From positions 1 to 64,000 of the forward strand of contig NZ_SDQC01000003.1 in assembly GCF_004153445.1 (NCBI RefSeq): 64,000 nt of DNA. The letters are read 5' to 3'. The notes under the pieces were generated by a model. The model worked only from the letters and a program-made list of their open reading frames with translations. It was not told the origin of the DNA and ran no database searches. Made by a program: the position numbers and the translations under genes. The DNA comes from Allopusillimonas soli (GTDB taxonomy: Bacteria > Pseudomonadota > Gammaproteobacteria > Burkholderiales > Burkholderiaceae_B). Shown one piece after another: positions 63,146 through 64,000 of this stretch; position 1 is the stretch's first letter; each line of letters begins with the position of its first letter.

Positions 63146-64000
63146 ATGAAAGCCATAGTCATATCCGGTCACGGAGGGCCAGAGGTATTGCAGTATGAGA
63201 GCCACTTCCCCGATCCAAAGCCTGGGGAGGGGGACGTCATTATTAGAGTGACAGCCACCTCCATCAACTATCACGATGTTTTCACACGCCGTGGCATGCC
63301 CGGCATCAAGCTCTCCTTCCCAATTATCATGGGACTGGATGTGGCGGGCGAGATTGTAGAGGTCGGTCCCGGTGTGCAAGGATGGCAGATCGGCGATCGC
63401 GTCCTGGTCGATCCGATAAACCGTCAAGAGGGCGGCCTCATGGGAGAAACCATGCACGGTGGTCTGGCGGAGTACTGTCGTGCTCGCGCGCATCAGCTCA
63501 TACGCATACCCGACAATGTCAGCGACGAACAGGCTGCCTGCCTGCCTGTTGCATTCGGCACTGCATATCGCATGATGGCCACGATAGGCAAAGTCTCCCA
63601 GGGAGAAAAAGTACTGGTGCTCGGCGCCAGCGGCGGAGTCGGCGTGGGATGCGTCTTACTGGCAAAGATTGCAGGTGCAGCAGTGGTGGCCTGTGCCAGC
63701 AGCGAATCTAAAATCCAGAGACTGCGGGAGCTCGGTGCGGACCATGTCATCAATTACGCTCAGGAGGATTTCGCCAAGGCAATCTATCAGCTGTATGGGA
63801 AACCTCATCGGCGCAGCTTCGAAGGTGGCGTGGATGTGGCCGTGAACTTTACGGGCGGCGATACGTGGGTCAAATCCATGCGTACGCTGCGCCGCGGCGG
63901 GCGGGTACTGACCTGCGGCGCAACGGCGGGCTACGATCCTCAGACAGACCTTCGCTTCATCTGGACTTTTGAACTCAATATCATGGGCTCCAACGGTTGG
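63146..64000 (+). CDS. Medium-chain alcohol/quinone dehydrogenase, truncated at window end
   Basis: The first 285 residues of a medium-chain dehydrogenase/reductase. The open frame runs from ATG 63146, after AAAGGAGC, to the window edge without a stop. The catalytic domain starts MKAIVISGHGGPEVLQYES. The Rossmann domain has LGASGGVGVGCVLLAK, followed by SSESKIQRLRELGADHVIN. The cysteine and glutamate ligands of the structural zinc are not present in the usual form, which fits quinone oxidoreductase-like or crotonyl-CoA-type members. It lies 53 bases after the CoA ligase and belongs to the same operon. Confidence 0.88.
   Translation, partial: MKAIVISGHGGPEVLQYESHFPDPKPGEGDVIIRVTATSINYHDVFTRRGMPGIKLSFPIIMGLDVAGEIVEVGPGVQGWQIGDRVLVDPINRQEGGLMGETMHGGLAEYCRARAHQLIRIPDNVSDEQAACLPVAFGTAYRMMATIGKVSQGEKVLVLGASGGVGVGCVLLAKIAGAAVVACASSESKIQRLRELGADHVINYAQEDFAKAIYQLYGKPHRRSFEGGVDVAVNFTGGDTWVKSMRTLRRGGRVLTCGATAGYDPQTDLRFIWTFELNIMGSNGW

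Noticed and set aside
1-64000. tRNA, rRNA, IS elements, prophage or integrase genes
   Set aside because: None could be recognised. The only non-coding RNA gene supported by sequence is 6S RNA.

Overview
The window reads as chromosome of a GC-rich betaproteobacterium, most likely Burkholderiales, family Alcaligenaceae (Bordetella/Achromobacter/Pusillimonas-like). This is inferred from gene content: a complete ybgC-tolQRAB-pal-cpoB block, a beta-type 6S RNA directly downstream of zapA, Tct/TRAP/Bug-style solute transport, and a Bordetella-like chaperone-usher fimbrial operon. No phage, IS element, CRISPR array, rRNA or tRNA was seen.

Layout. 0.2-7.2 kb: GMC oxidoreductase, Lrp/AsnC regulator divergent from hppD, nucleoside-gate membrane protein, msrA with a small cytochrome c, lgt, SIMPL-domain protein. 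7.2-8.2 kb: 6S RNA, zapA and a ZapB-like coiled-coil protein. 8.3-13.8 kb: a tctB-tctA transporter pair, a beta-hydroxyacid dehydrogenase and a TctE/TctD-like two-component system; four CTTTC elements in exact 11-bp phase lie upstream of tctB. 13.8-23.2 kb: rppH, proS, the tol-pal cluster, an alpha/beta hydrolase and a PCuAC copper chaperone. 23.3-29.6 kb: thioesterase, aldo/keto reductase, and a BMP-type nucleoside ABC importer. 29.6-38.5 kb: Pmp3-like peptide, AsmA protein, a MarR regulator with a paired SMR efflux system sharing a three-copy operator, ahpC-ahpF with OxyR-like boxes, two exporters.

38.6-46.3 kb: a chaperone-usher fimbrial operon (pilin, chaperone, usher, tip adhesin) flanked by two paralogous receiver-AraC fusion regulators and a short AraC protein, with 21-bp-spaced direct repeats next to the pilin and AraC genes. 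46.4-52 kb: ArsB-type efflux protein, glycine-zipper lipoprotein, and a DctPQM TRAP transporter. 52.2-54.8 kb: an NlpD-like LysM/LytM lipoprotein, an ECF sigma factor and a convergent two-gene operon encoding a His-rich secreted protein and a cupredoxin. The sigma gene and that operon share an identically spaced promoter element (CTGAAAC-N18-ATCyAATG), which defines a small, apparently autoregulated envelope/copper regulon.

55.1-64 kb: one tightly packed, co-directional operon running past the window end: ThDP-dependent decarboxylase/lyase, glyoxalase-fold protein, NMT1/SsuA-type ABC importer (three genes), DUF2817 zinc hydrolase, acyl-CoA ligase and a medium-chain dehydrogenase. It looks like a complete uptake-plus-catabolism module for an unidentified carboxylated or amide-linked compound. 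This operon, the ECF regulon and the fimbrial regulatory island are the best candidates for undescribed biology here.
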